Of a stretch of 64,000 nt of DNA, positions 44,695 through 54,400 are shown piece by piece. The notes beneath the pieces were generated by a model. That model was not told the origin of the DNA. It saw only the letters and a list, made by a program, of their open reading frames with translations, and made no database searches. The DNA lies in contig JBLZWL010000077.1 of NCBI GenBank assembly GCA_049194865.1, positions 1-64,000 on the forward strand. The letters are read 5' to 3'. Origin of the DNA: Myxococcus terminator_A. Its GTDB lineage: Bacteria; Myxococcota; Myxococcia; Myxococcales; Myxococcaceae. Position 1 is the first letter of the stretch. Every line of letters begins with the position of its first letter. Position numbers and translations under genes: made by a program.

Positions 44695-46077
44695 TCACCG
44701 TGCTTGGCCCGCGCGCTCAAGGAGGAGGCGCTGCGTCTCGTTGCCCTCGGTGGTGCCCCCCTCGCGCTCCAGGATGTAGTCGAAGAGTGAGTCCTCGCCC
44801 ACCGTCACGGGCGCGCCCGCCTTCAGCTCCGGCACGGCCTCCGGCTCGCTGTTCAACACGCCATGGAGCACGCTGCCCTCCCACCGCGTGACGTGGACCC
44901 ACATCCACTCGATGCCCCCGTCATGGGTGGTGAAGCGGGCCTTCACGAGCAGCTTCGACTCCAGCTCCAGTCCCTCCTGGAAGCGCGGCTTGACGCGCGT
45001 GAGCAGGGTCTCCACGGCGCGGCGGCTCGCGGCCAGCAGCTCCGGGTCCTCCTCGACATGGACAATCTCGGCTTGCGTACCGAAGACCTCGGCGATGGCG
45101 GCATAAGGGCGCTCCGAGGGGTTGTCGCCAGGCCGCGCCTTGAAGATGATTTCGAGCAGCCGGTTCTCGCCTTCCACGTCGTTCGGGTCCACCGGGAGCA
45201 GGCCAATCAAGGTGCGCCGGGGCGCCTCGGGTGGCACCTGCTGCAGCAGGGCCTCGCGATAGGAGGCGAGCTTCAGCGCATCCACGGTGATGGGGAAGAC
45301 TCCATCCTTTCGGATGGCGGTGCCTTCAAGCATGAGCTGGGCAACGAGGTTCATGAACGTGCCCACCGTGCCAGAGAGCGGCGCTGGGACCTGCTGCACT
45401 CCCAGGTCCGGGAGGCCGAAGGTGCCCAGGCCCGCGGTCATGAGCCGTGAAGTGCCGTCCCATTCCGCGTAGACACGGGTGTTGAAGTGGCGCTGAAGAA
45501 TCGGCTCGCCGCCGTCCCAGCCTTCGAGCCGGCGCTCGTGCCAGCCCTCCACGGAGAAGAACTCCCCGGCATGCTCGTCCCACAGCAGCCCGCCGCTGGC
45601 GCGGGCAAGCTCCAGCGCCAGCGCGTGCGCCTGCCGCACCGCCTCGAAAGCCGGGGGCTCGGTGGTGAACTCCAGGACGGTGACGCGCTCTGAGGCCGCG
45701 AGCTGCGCCTGCTCCTGGGGCGAGAGGCCACGCGCGGCGAGCTCCAGCATCCTCTGCTCGGGAAGAGGATGGTCCTTCAGGGCCCGCTCCGAGGCGCGCA
45801 CGGTGGGCAGGGGCGCGCCCTCCCCAGCGAGCCGCAGCGCGGTGAATCGCTCACGCACCAGCTCCTCCACCTTCGGGAGGACTGGGATGCCGGGCTTCGG
45901 CGTGTGGACGACGGCGAAGCGGAACGTGGCACGCGGGGAGAAGAGCGGGCCTGGAGGCAGCAGCGGGGGAGTCGACCGGGGAGTCGCCGCCCGGGTGGCA
46001 CAGCCCGAGAGCACGAGCGCACAGACCACCGCGCCCCAGAACCCCAACCGCCTGGCGGTCACACCACGCACGCTCAT
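44695..46077 (-). CDS. DUF2314 domain lipoprotein
   Basis: 460 residues from ATG 46077, which leads into a signal with lipobox LSGC (Cys26); the frame is open to 46248 but the extra part is not protein-like. Residues about 360-430 form a DUF2314 domain: 'VKARFTTHDGGIEWMWVHVT', then 'HGVLNSEPEAVPELKAGAPV'. The N-terminal 300 residues are an unassigned alpha/beta region with 'FFSVEGWHERRLEGWDGGEP'. Divergent from the P450 gene, 163 bp apart, so the promoters of both lie there. Function unknown. Confidence 0.7.
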   Translation of the reverse strand: MSVRGVTARRLGFWGAVVCALVLSGCATRAATPRSTPPLLPPGPLFSPRATFRFAVVHTPKPGIPVLPKVEELVRERFTALRLAGEGAPLPTVRASERALKDHPLPEQRMLELAARGLSPQEQAQLAASERVTVLEFTTEPPAFEAVRQAHALALELARASGGLLWDEHAGEFFSVEGWHERRLEGWDGGEPILQRHFNTRVYAEWDGTSRLMTAGLGTFGLPDLGVQQVPAPLSGTVGTFMNLVAQLMLEGTAIRKDGVFPITVDALKLASYREALLQQVPPEAPRRTLIGLLPVDPNDVEGENRLLEIIFKARPGDNPSERPYAAIAEVFGTQAEIVHVEEDPELLAASRRAVETLLTRVKPRFQEGLELESKLLVKARFTTHDGGIEWMWVHVTRWEGSVLHGVLNSEPEAVPELKAGAPVTVGEDSLFDYILEREGGTTEGNETQRLLLERAGQAR

Positions 46078-46240
46078 CCTCACGCCCTGTCTGAAGAAGG
46101 TAGGTGACGGCAACCTACCACCCGGGGATGACGTCGTCGTCACCGTCGGGGCGCGGGTGCGACTTGCTGGCCTGCTAGGATTCGCGCGGCCTCCCCTCCG
46201 CACTGAACACCCGACGAACCTTTGAGTGAGGTCAGCACGC

Positions 46241-47506
46241 ATGTTCAAGGACAGCGCCGCTTCAGGACTCGGGTCCGAGTACCGCCCGCTCGACTCTCCT
46301 CACCTCGAGAAGCCCCACCCGTTCCTCGCGCGTGCACGGCGGGAGGAGCCGGTGTTCTTCAGCCCGGCGCTGGGGGCGTGGGTGGTGACGCGACATGCGG
46401 ACATCAGCGCAGTGGTCGCCGATACCGAGCGCTTCTCGTCCGCCGAGTCCATCACCGTGGGCGCCGCGACGACGCCTCCGGAGGTGGTCGCCGCGCTGAT
46501 GGACGGCTACCCCCTGGTCCCCAGCCTCGTCGACAATGATCCGCCAGCGCATCAGCGCTTCCGGAGCCTCGTCAGCAAGGCCTTCACCGGGCGGCGCCTC
46601 ACGGAGAAGGAGCCCTTCATCCGCGCCCTCGTGGACGAGCTCATCGACTCCGTCCGGAAGGAGGGGAGGGCGGACCTGTTCCTTCGGTTCGCCCATCCGC
46701 TGTCGTCCAGCATCATCGCGGAGATTCTCGGAATCCCTCGCTCGGACATCCACAGGTTCCGGCGCTGGTCCGACGAGCTGACCACGGTCCTCGCGGCGCA
46801 TGGCCCCCTTGAGCACCAGGTCGCGTGCGCGCGAGGCGTGGTCGACTTCCAGCGCTACCTCGCCGCGGCGCTCGAGGAGCGAAAGACGTCCCCCCGGGAG
46901 GACCTGCTGAGCGACATCGTCACCGGCTCTCAGGGGATGACGCCGCCCATGAGCATGGCGGAGCTGGTGAGCATGCTGATGCAGGTGCACTTCGCGGGGC
47001 ACGAGACGACCGCGGGTCTCATCGTGGGCGCGGTGGAGCTCCTGCTCGAGCACCCGGACCAGCTGCGGGCCCTTCGGGACGACCCGGGCCTCATCGCGGG
47101 CGCCGTCGAAGAGGCGGTGCGGATGACCTCCCCCGTGCATGCCATGTTCCGTACCGCGCAGGAGGCAGTGGAGCTGGGGGGCGTTCCCATTCCCAAGGGC
47201 GCCCACATCCGAATCGTCTACGCGTCGGCCAACCGCGACGAGGCCCGGTTCCACGAGCCGGAGCGCTTCGACGTTCGGCGGCCTGACGTCAAGAAGCACC
47301 TCGCCTTCGGGCAGGGCCTGCATTTCTGCATTGGCGCGCCGCTCGCACGGCTCGAGGCACGCCTGGCGCTGGAGGCCCTGCTCCGGAGTCTCCCGGGGCT
47401 CCGGCTCGTGCCAGGGCAGACGCCGGCCTTCTTGAGGAGCGTCACCGTCAGGCGGCACGAGAGCCTCGAGGTTGCTTGGGATGTGCACGCGCCCCAAGAG
47501 CGCTGA
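46241..47506 (+). CDS. Cytochrome P450
   Basis: 421 residues from ATG 46241 (GAGG upstream). I-helix 'HFAGHETTAG' (oxygen activation), ExxR in 'EEAVRM', and the heme loop 'FGQGLHFCIGAPLARLE' with Cys363 as ligand. A soluble bacterial class-I-type P450, needing a ferredoxin and reductase encoded elsewhere. It hydroxylates an unknown small molecule. No biosynthetic cluster is seen around it, so it may be catabolic or a late tailoring enzyme. Confidence 0.9.
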   Translation: MFKDSAASGLGSEYRPLDSPHLEKPHPFLARARREEPVFFSPALGAWVVTRHADISAVVADTERFSSAESITVGAATTPPEVVAALMDGYPLVPSLVDNDPPAHQRFRSLVSKAFTGRRLTEKEPFIRALVDELIDSVRKEGRADLFLRFAHPLSSSIIAEILGIPRSDIHRFRRWSDELTTVLAAHGPLEHQVACARGVVDFQRYLAAALEERKTSPREDLLSDIVTGSQGMTPPMSMAELVSMLMQVHFAGHETTAGLIVGAVELLLEHPDQLRALRDDPGLIAGAVEEAVRMTSPVHAMFRTAQEAVELGGVPIPKGAHIRIVYASANRDEARFHEPERFDVRRPDVKKHLAFGQGLHFCIGAPLARLEARLALEALLRSLPGLRLVPGQTPAFLRSVTVRRHESLEVAWDVHAPQER

Positions 47507-47646
47507 AGACAGCGCCGAGCCAGCGAGCAGCGTGGCGAGGAGCGCTCGGCCGCGAGGAGGTCGAGCGCGCGGTCGACTTCCGTGGTGCGGGGGAAAGCTC
47601 ATTCTCTGCTCTGGAAAATGGCCATCGGAGGGTATGAACAACACCT

Positions 47647-48129
47647 ATGAGCGACGAGCGCACACCTGCCGAGCCCGAAGTGATGGAGCCCACGTTCTGG
47701 CGGAAGAATGGCTGGTCGGCCCGGGTCATCAAGAACGAGGAGGATGACGGCTGGGCCGTGGAGATCCGCAAGCAGGGGATCGCCGAGCCCGTCCTCATCA
47801 GTCCGTGGGTGATGGGCCGCGACAAGAAGAACCCCAAGCCCTTCGATGCGCCAGCGTTCGCGACCTTCGTGAAGACGGCCTCGGAGGTCCTCGACCGCTC
47901 CGCGCGACAGCACGACCAGGCCATGACCCGGAAGCTCTCCATCGCCTGGGAGGGCCGCTGGTACGAGGTCCGGCTCGAGCTCGTGGCCGATGAGTATGAG
48001 CCCCACGCGCTGCTCGTGGCCATCGACGACGCGGGCGCGACCGTCGCGAAGCACCGCGTGGCCATGAACTTCAAGTTCAACAGAGACGTCGCCAACGCGT
48101 GGGTGCGCGGCGGCTTCCCCGAGCCCTGA
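47647..48129 (+). CDS. Conserved hypothetical protein
   Basis: 160 residues. A soluble protein with an opening 'EPTFWRKNGWSARVIKNEED', then 'GPWVMGRDKKNPKPFDAP'-like sequence (seen as SPWVMGRDKKNPKP), and a C-terminal alpha/beta part 'EPHALLVAIDDAGATVAKHR'. From memory this type of protein is common in myxobacteria, with no known role. An internally deleted copy is at 40800-41003. The gene is followed by a strong hairpin. Confidence 0.75.
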   Translation: MSDERTPAEPEVMEPTFWRKNGWSARVIKNEEDDGWAVEIRKQGIAEPVLISPWVMGRDKKNPKPFDAPAFATFVKTASEVLDRSARQHDQAMTRKLSIAWEGRWYEVRLELVADEYEPHALLVAIDDAGATVAKHRVAMNFKFNRDVANAWVRGGFPEP

Positions 48130-48130
48130 T

Positions 48131-48171
48131 GAGGCCATCCCCCGAGCAGCTCATGCTCGGGGGATGGCCTC
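48131..48171. terminator. Perfect 18-bp hairpin terminator
   Basis: The arm 48131-48148 pairs perfectly with 48154-48171, with a 5-base loop GCTCA. It sits 2 bases after one stop and 45 before the convergent gene's stop. The longest perfect hairpin seen in the window. Confidence 0.75.
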
Positions 48172-48216
48172 GACCGGGCCGCGCCACCTGCCCAGGGGAA
48201 GAGGCTTCACCGACCC

Positions 48217-48456
48217 TCATTCCCCGTGGGGACCTGCTCCTCTCACGGCGCGGTCAAAAGCCAGGACCGCGGCGGTCATCTCACGAGGATTGACCGCTCC
48301 CATCATGAAGATGTCCGGCTTGGGCTGCACGGCCATGATTCCATGATGTTCCACCACCGTGCAGCGCACGGTGATGGGGGACCCGTCCTGCAGGAACACG
48401 ACATCGTAGACCCCCGTCCCGACAGAGGTAATCGAACGAGGGACCATCACTGTCAT
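48217..48456 (-). CDS. Candidate immunity protein for the RHS toxin
   Basis: 79 residues from ATG 48456; the frame is open upstream to 48717 but that part lies within the RHS gene and is not protein-like. The start overlaps the RHS stop by 4 bp (ATGA), so the two are translationally coupled, as toxin and antitoxin in RHS loci commonly are. Compact alpha/beta protein with 'VGTGVYDVVFLQDGSPITVR', then 'HGIMAVQPKPDIFMMGAVNP', and a C-terminal helix. No signal peptide; cytosolic. No known immunity family recognised; the role is inferred from position. Confidence 0.6.
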   Translation of the reverse strand: MTVMVPRSITSVGTGVYDVVFLQDGSPITVRCTVVEHHGIMAVQPKPDIFMMGAVNPREMTAAVLAFDRAVRGAGPHGE

Positions 48457-51400
48457 CGCCAGACTCCTGCCGCCACGAACTTGTCCATCCAACTGCTCGT
48501 CACCCGATACGTGACGCCCGGTAGAGGATCTCTCACGAGAAACCCGCCCTTCACTGACTCGATGACAACCATATGGCCACTGCGACCGCCAGGTGACCAT
48601 AGCACCGCTCCCATCGGGCCTCGACCCGCAGCGGCCATCGCGTCCGCACCGCCCCCAAACCATCCCCCCTGCCACCCTCCGCCAAGGCTTTCGGCAAGCG
48701 CCTCGGGAGTCGACCATTCTCCGAGCTCCGCGAGGAATGCCGCTTCGCTCTTCGCCCCTCCGGTCAACATCTCGCCGCAGGCCGAGACACAGGACCCGGG
48801 GCGACTCTGGGAGACAGCTCCCCCGGGTTGGACGTCCATGGCCTCATCCGCCCACGGACCGGACCCTCCGCCAACCCTCCCTCTGGCACGCGCGGCCGAC
48901 ATGACCGCGTTCGCCGCACGGCCTCCATGGGCCTGCCCCATCGCGAACGCTGGCTTCGCCAGTCTTCCGCTGGCCACACCTCCCACCACGGCTCCCACGC
49001 CGAAGTAGTCGCTCGCGGTGCCTTGGCCGTTGTAGATGCGCTCACCGCTGTCCCAGAGCGCCTTCGCGCCTCCATTCACGAGCTGATAGGCGCCAACGGC
49101 CGCCATCCCCAGGCCACCCACCACCGCGCATGGCACGCAGATGGCGGCAATGGCCCCGAGTGCATACGCGGCTCCCACGCCCATTCCCGCGCCAGCAATC
49201 AGCCCGGCCACACCGTAGGCCCCCGCCTCCACTCCGGAGACGCGGCTGCCGTTCGGGTCAGCGGTTCCCGCGGCGGACTTGCCACCCGTCCCGGACCCGG
49301 AGATCAAGATTTCATACTCTCCCGGCTCGAAGACCGACGACTCCGCGTAGATGACGAGGCCACTCTCCGCGGGCCAGACCTGGGTCTCGGAGTTCGCGAT
49401 GATGGTGTCGTCGTCGAAATCGAATCGGGCAATCACGGGCCCCCACGCGTCCTCGGCCTCGAAGCCCGTGGGGTCCGTGAAGGACAGTGGGTTGTTGAGG
49501 ACGTAGCTGTAGCGATTCAGGGACTGCCCGAAGAGCGGCGCCTGGACCACCGGGTCCGGGCTCAGGAAGCGGCCCAGCTTCGGGTCATACATCCGGCCCT
49601 TCATGTTGATGAGCCCCAGCTCGTCGTCCTCCTCATGGCCGGTGAAGCCCAGGCGTGGATTCGCGGGGCTCCCGTTGTAGGCCAGGGCCGGATTCGACGC
49701 GTTCTTCCTCAAGCCAAAGGGGTCATGCTTGTAGTGGGCGAGCACCACGCCCCCCGAGGCCGTGACCGACTCCACCGAGCCCAGGTTGTCCGTATGGAGA
49801 TAGGCCACGGTCTCCGCGCCTGGCGTCGGGACGTCCGTCCACTCCACCTGCGCCGCCACGCCCGTGCCACCCGGCACGTAGAAGACGTGAGCCGTCGTGG
49901 TGTCGGGCTTCGTCCGCTTCTCGTACATCCCGCCCACGTACACCGTGCGGTTGCCCTGGTTGTCCTGCTTGAAGGTCCGGCGCTGGCTCGCGTCGTAGCC
50001 GAACGTCCATTCCCTCGGCCCCTCCGTCACGCGGCTGGGCAGGTTGAAGTAGGTGTACTCCAGCTCCCGCAGCCCTCCCGCGCCCAGCTGCCGCTGGTTG
50101 AGGTTGCCATTGCCGTCATACGCATAGTGGTCCGTCCCCACGCTCGTCACCGCGTGCGGCCCCGCCGTCCCTGTCCCATACGTGTAGGTGGCTTCCGCGA
50201 AGGGTGCCTGGGACGCGGTCCCCAGCCGCGAGGAGCGGTAGCTCAGGTTGCCCAGCACGTCGTAGTTGTACTGGAACACCGCGTTGTTACACCCCTTGCT
50301 CACCTGCCACTGCTTCAGCCGATCCACCCCGTCGTACTGGAAGGACTCAGCCACCTGGGTCAGCCGGTCAACCCGGCTCTTCAGGTTGCCATTGGCCTCG
50401 TAGTCATACGCCAGCTGTTGCACGGCGCCGGCCGCGCCCGACGTTTCGATGAAGCGCAGTTGGTTGAGCGCGTCGTAGCGGCGCGTCGACGTCACGCCAT
50501 TTCCGAACGCCTCACCCGTCAACAGTCCCGCCGCATTGTGCGACGTGGCCGTCCAGTAGGCGTGGCCCGTGTTGATGTTCTGCACCGAGCTGAGGTGACC
50601 GTAGCCGGTGTAGTTGAAGACCACGCCCATCCGTGCGCGTCCCGCCACCTCCGGATACCCCAGCGTCTGGATCCGGCCCTGGGCGTCATACGTCGTGCTC
50701 AGCCGGTACTCCTGTCCCTGGATGCTCCACCGCTCCTGCACCGGCCGGCTCAGCGCGTCGTACTCATGTGTCTGCACCACGCCGTCCGGTGAGGTGGCGG
50801 TGTGCAGCGCGCCCAGGCCATTCACCGCGGTGTCCCAGACGAAGGACGTCACCTGGGCTGGACTCCCCGAGGCCGCCGGCTGGTTCGACAGCGAGACTCC
50901 CCGGCCCATTCCGTCGTACTCGCTGCTGACGGTGTTGCCATTGCCGTCCGTCTGCGACCGCACGTCGCCGAAGGCCGAGTACCAGGTCCGGCGGAGGCCG
51001 GAGTCCGGGTCGTCGAGCAGGGTGCGGCGTCCCAGCCGGTCGAACTCCAGCAGGGTCGCGTTGCTGGACGCATCGATGACCCGCCGGGGCAGCCCGAAAG
51101 GCCCATACTCGTACTGGGTGAGGATGGTGCCGGAGGACATGACGTTGGCGCTCCGCACCACCCGTCCCAGCCCGTCCTCGACCACGTAGCCATGGTTGCG
51201 CTTCTCGTCCCAGGAGAGCGTCTTCAGCCCCTCGTGCTTCTTCTCCTGGTACGTCCCGTCGGGGTTGCGCACGAAGCGCAGCCGTCCACGCTTGTCGTAC
51301 TCGAAGCGCTGCTTCAGCACGGGCCCCAGCTCGGTGCGCGGCATGGACGCGGTCTCCACCCGGCCCAGCCCGTCATACTCCAGCTCCACCAGCGTCCAGC

Positions 51401-54400
51401 CGCCATCGAAGCCGCGCGTGCGACGCCGGATCTCTCGGCCCAGCGAGTCATAGCGAACCAGCGACTCGTTCCCATTCCGGAGGCATGTGGCGAAGTCGAG
51501 CCCATGGGCGTTCGACCCGCACGTCGCGAGGTCCACGTCGCGGGCGGTGATGAGCGGCCGGCCATACTCTTCCGAATAGCTGAGGGTGGCGTCCGCCGTG
51601 TCCGGACCATCCTCGGCGCGCGGGCGACCCCAGGCATCGTAGTACCACCGCGTCCGCACTCCGTTGGGGTTCTGCTGGAGGGTCGGCACCCCCAGGGCGC
51701 GCTGGTACGCATAGTCCGTGCGGAGGACCGGCCCATTCGGGTCATCCGGAGCGGGATAGGCAAGCTGGGCCGACACGAACATGCGCTCGGCCGCGTCGTA
51801 TTGGAGCTCCGTGCGCCGCTTGCGCGCCGCGGTGTCGGTGGTCTCCAGCCGGGTCACGAGGCCCAGTGCGTTGTAGGTGAACTCCGACTGCAGCCACACG
51901 TCCTCGCGCTCGGGCGACACCGCGTCCGGCTCCACGAAGACCCTGCGCGGCAGGTTCGACGTCGGCTGACACGAAGCCCCGTCGCAATACTCATACGCCT
52001 TCGTCCGGGTGACCGATGACGCTCCAGGCACCGTGCTCGTCACGGACTGCCGGCGCAGCAGGCCCAGCAGGTGACTGCCCGCCACCGGGTAGTTGTCGTA
52101 CGTGGAGACCGTCACCAGGCTGGTGCCGTCGGGCGCGTCCTCCTCATGGCGCGTGAGGTTGCCGTATGCGTCATACTCGTTCGTCGACTCCTGATGACGC
52201 ACGGTTCCGTATCCCGCGCTCACCTCGTTCTCGGTGACTCGCGACACATACGGGAAGACGACCTTACCGGCCGCCTTCGACTGGTAGGCGTACTCGAGGT
52301 TGCGCTGGAACGAGTCCTCCACTCCGGGGGCCAGCGTCACCGTCGTCTGCTCCTCGTAGGGCCGGTGCGCCTCCAGGTAGAAGCCAAGGGTGCGCTGGTC
52401 ATTGTGGTAGCGCGAGGTCGTCTGCTTCGCGGCGTCCAGGTCATGCACGGTGCGACTGGAGAACCCCAGCCAGCCGCGCCCCAGCAGGTCCGTTCGCCCT
52501 CCCGCGTAGGTGTACGAGAAGTCACGAGTGGCGGAGTCCCAGCCCGTCTCGGCATGGCGGACCACGAGCCACTGTGCCCGCATGTTGCACGACTGCGGAT
52601 GGACGCAGGTGCCCGGCGTGTGGTGGTTCGCCACCGAGGACGGCGAGACAAAGGTCGTCGCCTCGAAGGTCACCGTGGCCGTGTTGTTCAACCCATCCGT
52701 CACCTGCTTCAGCACGTCCGGCTTGTAGGCATTGCGCAGATACAGGACGAACTGTCCGCCCTCCATCTGGATGATGTCGGTCAGCCCATCTCCATTGGCA
52801 TCCAGGAGCTGGGTGAACTTCATTCCCCAGCCAGAGCCCTTGTACGAGTACATCGCCGGGTCATCCGCGCTGACGGACTGGAGATTGCCTCTTCCCGTGG
52901 GCTGTCCCACCGGGATGGCCAGGTTCCGCACGGTGAAGCCCGTCCCGTTCGACTCGAGCACCACATGATGCAGGCGCGTCGCCGGTCCCGGGTCCACGCC
53001 ATAGCTGGAGTCCGTCAGCAACAGGTCCTGCTTGCCATCCAGGTTGAAGTCCATCACCCGCACGCCTGTATCCGTGAAGCGGTGCTGCGGATGGATTCGC
53101 GAGAAGCTCACCTGCGCGCCCGGTGGCAGGGTCTGCGTCACGGGTGGGGAGAAGCCATTGCCTGTGTTGATGGAGATCATCAGGCTGCCCCCGTCCGTCA
53201 GGCCCTGACGCTCGCGCTTCGCGCTGACCGAGTCGGGCAGCCCGTCGCCGTTGATATCCATGAACCAGTGTTGTCTGTGGATGAGGTTGCCCTCGACCCC
53301 CATCACCGGCAATGCCGGCAGGGTCGTGGTGAGCTTCTTGCCGATGACCCCGGGCCCCGTGCGGCCGATTGCCACGAAGAAGCGGGAGAAGCTGTCGAAC
53401 AGGTTGGACTGGGGCTCGCGAACCAGCAGCTCCACGGCACCATCCCCGTCCACATCCACCGCATAGCCAGCATGGTCCAGTCCCGCCCCCACGCTCGTGC
53501 GCTGATGTGTCGCCGGGAACACCGGCGCGCCCCCGCTGGCGACCCCCGTCATCCGAGCACCCCACTCGTAGGGCAGGGAGCTCCCGCTGGCGCGAGTCAA
53601 CGAGCGCACGACATCCGGATAGCCGTTCCCATCCAGGTCCGCCAGGTGCATCGCCGGGGTGCGCACCGGCTTCGTCTGGTCGAACCAGAAGTCGTAGATG
53701 TCGTCCTGCGTCCCGGTAAAGCCTGTCCCATTGGAGAGGAAGAACTCGTAGCGGCCGTGGGTCCCACTCTCCACGTCGGGCAGGAACAATCCGACGACGT
53801 CCACCTTGCCGTCGTTGTTGAGGTCGACGGTGCGCAGGTCATCCGCGCCATCGCCACTCAGGGACTCGGGCAGCGTCGACATCTGCGTCGCCGGTCCGAA
53901 GTCGCGGCCATTCGTGTTGAGGCGGGCGTACCACTTCGGCGGCAGGCGCCGTCCTCCGGAGACGGTACTGGCGCGGTACATGATGTCGTCCCGCCCGTCG
54001 CCGTTGATATCCAACGTCTGCAACGTCCAGAAGTCCGGCGCCGAGTAGAACCCCTCCTCATCCAGGGTGTTGGAATACGCAAGCGGTGAGGGCGTCGCGC
54101 CGGACACCGGCACGCGCAGGAAGTAGTCGTCTCCCTCCTCGGGCAGGGCTTCGCGACCGTGCCCGGGCCCGCTCAGCTCCCAGGTGAAGGCGGTGGGCCG
54201 CTTGCAATGGCTGTTCGCATCACACTCCTGGAGCGTCGCCAGCAGGCTTCGTCCGGAGATGCTGTCGTTGCGATAGGCGAGGCGATAGGACCGCAGTGCC
54301 TCCGGGCCCCCGCCAGGACCGTGCATCGCAATCGACTCGAGCCGTCGGACACCGACCAGCTTGAGCCCTGACACGAACCGCTCGATGCGGTCGGGACGCT

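Noticed and set aside
46241..47506. A P450-centred biosynthetic gene cluster
   Set aside because: No synthase, synthetase or transporter genes surround the P450.
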